A stretch of 7,604 bases of DNA from positions 1 through 7,604 of the forward strand of contig JAPLNJ010000193.1 in the NCBI GenBank assembly GCA_026692885.1, given 5' to 3'. A model generated the notes under the pieces. That model saw nothing but the letters and a program-made list of their open reading frames with translations, was not told the DNA's origin and ran no database searches. Of this stretch, positions 5,446 through 7,604 are shown in pieces. Origin of the DNA: Planctomycetota bacterium (GTDB lineage: Bacteria > Planctomycetota > Planctomycetia > Pirellulales > Pirellulaceae). The position numbers were made by a program, and so were the translations under genes. Positions within the stretch are counted from its first letter, which is position 1; every line of letters starts with the position of its first letter.

Positions 5446-5469
5446 CCCCGCTTCACCGGCGGGGTTTTT
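5446..5469 (+). terminator. Rho-independent terminator
   Basis: CCCCGC at 5446-5451 and GCGGGG at 5459-5464 form a six-base all-GC stem with a seven-base loop, followed directly by TTTTT at 5465-5469. The orientation is + only; no T-run exists for the opposite strand. It would end a transcript starting upstream of about 5330 and lies 77 bases before the start chosen for the membrane protein, which fits either an attenuator or the end of a small RNA. Confidence 0.7.
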
Positions 5470-5545
5470 CATTTCTTGTCGCCAAGACTTGCCCAGCATA
5501 CCGGCAATTCTACGCCACCAGCAACCGCCGCCACTCCGGCCCCAG

Positions 5546-5884
5546 GTGCTTGAACACGTCCTTGGCTACACGCCGACCGAGCCTGCCGGACGATTCAGCA
5601 TCGCCAAAGCCGCCCTGGTGTTGATCCTGACTGTCGCCATCGCCGCCAGCAGCAACTTGATGGTCGGCCCACAGATTGTCCTGCTCGTGCCGCTGACCTT
5701 GGTGCTTGGGCTGGTGTTCGCCCTTCGTCGGTCGTTTTGGTCGCTGGTTTGCTTCGGCTATCCGTTCACGCTCGGCCTGATCTCGGCGTGGATTGGCTAC
5801 ATGGAAATGCCGGGCTACGAACAATCCCCGGCCTTTGCCGTTTTCATCGGGATTGGGCTGGTTGGCAGAAGCGGAAGTCGGTGA
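5546..5884 (+). CDS. Small multi-pass membrane protein, unknown function, uncertain ends
   Basis: A hydrophobic frame of 112 residues from the GTG at 5546. It opens with VLEHVLGYTPTEPAGRF and then has membrane segments at about residues 20-38 (ALVLILTVAIAASSNL), 41-58 (IVLLVPLTLVLGLVFAL), 62-83 (SLVCFGYPFTLGLISAW) and perhaps 95-105 (FAVFIGIGLVG). Positively charged RR follows segment 2. Segments of this type occur in small uncharacterised inner-membrane proteins; I can assign no function. The start is unclear: no ribosome-binding site precedes 5546, and the frame is open back to a TTG at 5489 through a proline-rich stretch. The end is also abrupt, since the fourth helix is cut off by RSGSR and a stop, while the -1 frame stays open to 5985 (GGFPSMLRRR). 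A C-terminal frameshift or truncation is possible. Confidence 0.55.
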   Translation: MLEHVLGYTPTEPAGRFSIAKAALVLILTVAIAASSNLMVGPQIVLLVPLTLVLGLVFALRRSFWSLVCFGYPFTLGLISAWIGYMEMPGYEQSPAFAVFIGIGLVGRSGSR

Positions 5885-6072
5885 TTGCCGGGGGCTTCCC
5901 ATCGATGCTGCGGAGGCGGTATCCTGCCGATGGGCGCACAGTGGACCAGCAGGACGCCTACGCCATCGCCCGGTGGCCAAAATAGCCGAACTGGAAGGCT
6001 GCTGGGAGTCATGTAGCAAACAACCCCATGGCCGCCCTGTCATGGGCACTGGGTCGGCTCAAGGACAAATCT

Positions 6073-6255
6073 ATGTCCGATGAGCCAGAGGAACCGAAAA
6101 TGACTCCTCCCGCATTCAACATTCCCCCGCTTGGTGGAATACTGCCGGGGAAACGCTCAAATGCCAAGACGAAGCGGGTCGGTAGGAATGATCCATGCCC
6201 GTGCGGAAGCGGGAAGAAGTACAAGAAGTGCTGCATGAGGAAGCAGCAGGACTGA
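6073..6255 (+). CDS. Small SEC-C motif (zinc-binding) protein
   Basis: A 60-residue protein. Residues 1-35 are a polar, proline-rich linker ([19 protein letters not shown], then basic residues). Residues 36-54 are a textbook SEC-C motif, [19 protein letters not shown], with zinc ligands C42, C44, C53 and C54 (the last position is Cys or His in the family). In SecA this motif binds zinc and SecB or the ribosome; as a free-standing small protein it is usually taken as a metal-binding adaptor of unknown role. The ATG at 6073 has AAGGA eight bases upstream; an earlier in-frame ATG at 6028 lacks one. It begins the right-hand + strand group. The two ORFs near the right end may belong to families that otherwise carry SEC-C domains, so this may be a separated accessory domain. 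Confidence 0.9.
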   Translation: MSDEPEEPKMTPPAFNIPPLGGILPGKRSNAKTKRVGRNDPCPCGSGKKYKKCCMRKQQD

Positions 6256-6360
6256 GGAGTCCGCCACCGTAGGAGTCCACCAGAACCACCAACACGATGC
6301 GATCTTCCTGGCGTGCATTCCTGATAGTGGTGGGCAGGCAGATCAACAGGCGCAGTTCTT

Positions 6361-6801
6361 ATGGCGAGCAAGACCGAAAATCGATGGAAGCGACTGGCTG
6401 CATTGGGGGCCAAAGGTGAAATCCCCACGCCGGAAGGCGAAGCCAGAATGTCGGCGGTCATCTTGAGAGTGGCCGAGCCATTGCTCAAACAGTATGGGGA
6501 GACGCCCGAACGAGTCAAGTCCGTGATTATGCTCGTGGTTTTTGGTTGGAACAAGTCACTGTTCCCCGCCGACAAACAGCCCGTGGTCGAGAAGGAGATC
6601 CTCGACCACCTCGTCTGGGACGAAGGAAGTGAAGACGCCATCGGTGTGGCCATCGATATCATGGACACGGCTGCGGATCGCCGGAAAAGTCTCTTCCCTG
6701 ACCTCCGCAGGGTTATCGTGGACCATGAGGTGGAGATTGTCGGTGGCAACATGACGCTGAACGTGACCTCGGCCCCGGTCCCGAACGCTTGGGAGCCATG
6801 A
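6361..6801 (+). CDS. Uncharacterised soluble protein (146 aa)
   Basis: I do not recognise a named family. The protein starts at the ATG at 6361, though the upstream ribosome-binding site is weak (AGGCG). It has no cysteine, signal peptide or membrane segment. It is mostly helical in character in residues 1-60 (MASKTENRWKRLAALGAKGE, then a long amphipathic helix to MLVVFGWNKSLFP). Two similar SLFP segments occur at residues 66-69 and 110-113, each followed by a charged helix (PADKQPVVEKEILD and PDLRRVIVD), which may indicate an internal duplication. It ends with strand-like HEVEIVGGNMTLNVTSAPVP. Codon use and composition match its neighbours, so it is likely a real gene. It stops 24 bases before the DUF6868-type gene and is probably co-transcribed with it. 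Confidence 0.8.
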   Translation: MASKTENRWKRLAALGAKGEIPTPEGEARMSAVILRVAEPLLKQYGETPERVKSVIMLVVFGWNKSLFPADKQPVVEKEILDHLVWDEGSEDAIGVAIDIMDTAADRRKSLFPDLRRVIVDHEVEIVGGNMTLNVTSAPVPNAWEP

Positions 6802-6825
6802 CCGGCCATCCAGGGAGCCACCACC

Positions 6826-7101
6826 ATGACCGATTCCACACACGACTTCTTCGACACTCTCGCCAAGATCCTGCTGCGGTGCTGGATCTTCGGCTTCTTG
6901 CTCCTGCTGGCGTGGTTTGGCAGCTACATGTTGACGGGTGACCTGCTCTACAGCCTGCACGGGAAGATGTTTGGCCTAGCCGCACACGAGTTGGATTTGA
7001 TCCACTACTGCGGCATGGCGTTCGTGAAGATCTGCGTGATCCTGTTTTTCCTGTTCCCCTGGGCGGCGATCAGGTTGGTTTTGCGTAAGCGGTCAGCTTA
7101 G
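6826..7101 (+). CDS. DUF6868 family small inner-membrane protein
   Basis: A 91-residue protein with two membrane helices at about residues 13-36 (ILLRCWIFGFLLLLAWFGSY) and 62-86 (GMAFVKICVILFFLFPWAAI). Between them is a short polar loop with the family-like text LYSLHGKMFGLAAHELDLIH and then HYCGMA. DUF6868 proteins share this layout: an aromatic first helix, Y-x-LHG-x-x-F, an F/L-D-x-IHY-x-GM-A segment, and a second helix ending in PY/PW and a basic tail. Their function is unknown. The ATG at 6826 has GGGAG eight bases upstream. It follows the previous gene by 24 bases, and the next start is 11 bases after its stop, with that gene's Shine-Dalgarno lying immediately after the TAG, so these genes form an operon. 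Confidence 0.85.
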   Translation: MTDSTHDFFDTLAKILLRCWIFGFLLLLAWFGSYMLTGDLLYSLHGKMFGLAAHELDLIHYCGMAFVKICVILFFLFPWAAIRLVLRKRSA

Positions 7102-7112
7102 TGGAGAATGTA

Positions 7113-7604
7113 GTGACCAAACCAAAGGCCGGTCCAAAACTCGGCAGACGCTACGCCTTCGTAAAACGCCGCCTGTTACGATTGCCGCAGGAGTCCCACG
7201 GCATGGAGGTCGATTTCTGCCCGTTCCCTGATATCGTAGAGGATGAGTTCGGTTTCTGGCTGGGGTTGGCTGTCGATCACGATGTCGGCCGCATTCTGAT
7301 GACAAGCATTTTGGATGAGCCACCGAGCGCAGAAGACGCTGCGGACATCATGACCAGAGCAATGGAGTTATCGCATCCCAAAGTCTCTTGCCGACCGAAA
7401 ATGGTTTTCCTTCGGGATAATCCAACATGGGAAGCGACGTTCCCATGGCTGCAACAGTTGGGCATCGAAACCGTCGTCACCGAAGATCTCTTGCACTGGG
7501 ACGCAAAAGCAGAGGAGTTGATGGATTGGATGAGAAAGCACTGGTCGCCCTGGCCGGAACTCAGGACGGAAATACACGAAAAGCTGGGTATTTTCACTAC
7601 GTTG
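7113..7604 (+). CDS. DUF6930/DUF7309-like protein (N-terminal part; runs off the window)
   Basis: The frame is open from the GTG at 7113 to the window end (164 residues) without a stop. GGAG lies six bases before this GTG; a GTG at 7101 is a poorer choice. The protein begins with a basic tail (MTKPKAGPKLGRRYAFVKRR). An alpha/beta segment follows with DEFGFWLGLAVDHDVGRI and then LDEPPSAEDAADIMTRAM. After that comes a strand-turn-helix with RPKMVFLRDNP, FPWLQQLGIETVVTEDLLHW and a helix EELMDWMRKHW. The order (residue use summary, P-R/K-x-V-x-x-R-D, L-x-x-LGI-x-V-x-x-x-x-L) resembles DUF6930/DUF7309 domains found beside SEC-C motifs. This assignment is from memory of the family pattern and is tentative. 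Function is unknown. It is the fourth member of the right-hand gene group. Confidence 0.65.
   Translation, partial: MTKPKAGPKLGRRYAFVKRRLLRLPQESHGMEVDFCPFPDIVEDEFGFWLGLAVDHDVGRILMTSILDEPPSAEDAADIMTRAMELSHPKVSCRPKMVFLRDNPTWEATFPWLQQLGIETVVTEDLLHWDAKAEELMDWMRKHWSPWPELRTEIHEKLGIFTTL

Larger units (their letters stand above)
5334..5469 (+). ncRNA. Candidate structured RNA or leader: four consecutive stem-loops ending in a terminator
   Basis: Four local stems follow one another. (1) CAGG-A-GGG at 5334-5341 pairs with CCCCCTG at 5358-5364 with a bulged A. (2) GAGGAGCGGC at 5377-5386 pairs with GCCGTTCCTC at 5392-5401, a ten-base stem with one G-U and a five-base loop. (3) GTGTTT at 5409-5414 pairs with AAACAC at 5433-5438. 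(4) The terminator hairpin at 5446-5464 is followed by five T. Stem 1 contains an excellent AGGAGG that precedes an ATG at 5349 encoding only MQDPPGGQP before a TGA. That stop overlaps an ATG for a second ten-residue frame (MRSGCWPFLQ). This could be a small RNA, an attenuator leader with coupled short peptides, or the broken 5' end of the membrane-protein gene. I recognise no known RNA family. Confidence 0.35.

Noticed and set aside
4818..5456. 212-residue minus-strand open frame across the remnant region
   Set aside because: The + strand over its right part shows the DUF2493 and NUDIX remnants; the minus frame is rich in S, R and P with no domain and crosses the terminator.
6009..6866. 285-residue minus-strand open frame opposite the SEC-C and 146-residue genes
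   Set aside because: The + strand carries a perfect SEC-C motif and an ordered downstream gene; the minus frame is a shadow.
1..7604. CRISPR array, tRNA, rRNA, insertion sequence or prophage genes
   Set aside because: I saw no regularly spaced repeats, no tRNA-like T-arm and acceptor pairing, and no transposase, integrase or phage structural motif in any frame.

Overview
This 7.6 kb window looks like an accessory stretch of a GC-rich bacterial chromosome, most likely a planctomycete. That assignment is inference from several hints: the style of the secreted jelly-roll and SEC-C/DUF6868-type proteins, frequent GTG/TTG starts, and an intergenic inverted repeat built from GAGCAC/GTGCTC units of a kind I associate with planctomycetes. 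No rRNA, tRNA, CRISPR array, integrase or recognisable insertion sequence is visible.

Layout. The window opens with the 3' end of a methyltransferase-like gene (+ strand, to 173). A minus-strand block follows, read from right to left. It starts at an extended -10 promoter near 2850 and runs through an Old Yellow Enzyme/NemA-type flavin reductase (1688-2794), a secreted LamG/polysaccharide-lyase-like protein (839-1684, GTG start with its own Shine-Dalgarno), a truncated GNAT acetyltransferase remnant (658-816) and a small cupin (210-650). Close spacing suggests one transcript. Upstream of the promoter lies a large imperfect inverted repeat (2914-3063).

All genes to the right of the repeat are on the + strand. 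First comes an uncharacterised protein with a possible PD-(D/E)XK-like core that has no in-frame ATG at its 5' end (about 3092-3778). Next is a secreted staphylococcal-nuclease-like enzyme joined to a lamin-tail domain but split by a one-base frameshift (3813-4627). From 4628 to about 5490 there is no intact gene. This stretch holds an elaborate hairpin, a DUF2493/SLOG remnant running directly into a NUDIX C-terminal remnant, and a chain of four stem-loops ending in a good rho-independent terminator (5334-5469).

The right end carries a small membrane protein with doubtful ends (5546-5884) and then a compact + strand group: a 60-residue SEC-C zinc-motif protein, an uncharacterised 146-residue soluble protein, a DUF6868-type two-helix membrane protein, and a DUF6930/DUF7309-like protein that runs off the window.

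At least four genes are broken or truncated (GNAT, nuclease-LTD, DUF2493, NUDIX), and the small membrane protein may be a fifth. The window therefore reads as a decaying, recombination-prone region. Some of the frameshifts could instead be sequencing errors. I see no obvious new defence or biosynthetic system. The most unusual items are the GAGCAC inverted repeat, the stem-loop chain at 5334-5469, the nuclease-like orphan at 3092, and the SEC-C/DUF cluster at the right end.
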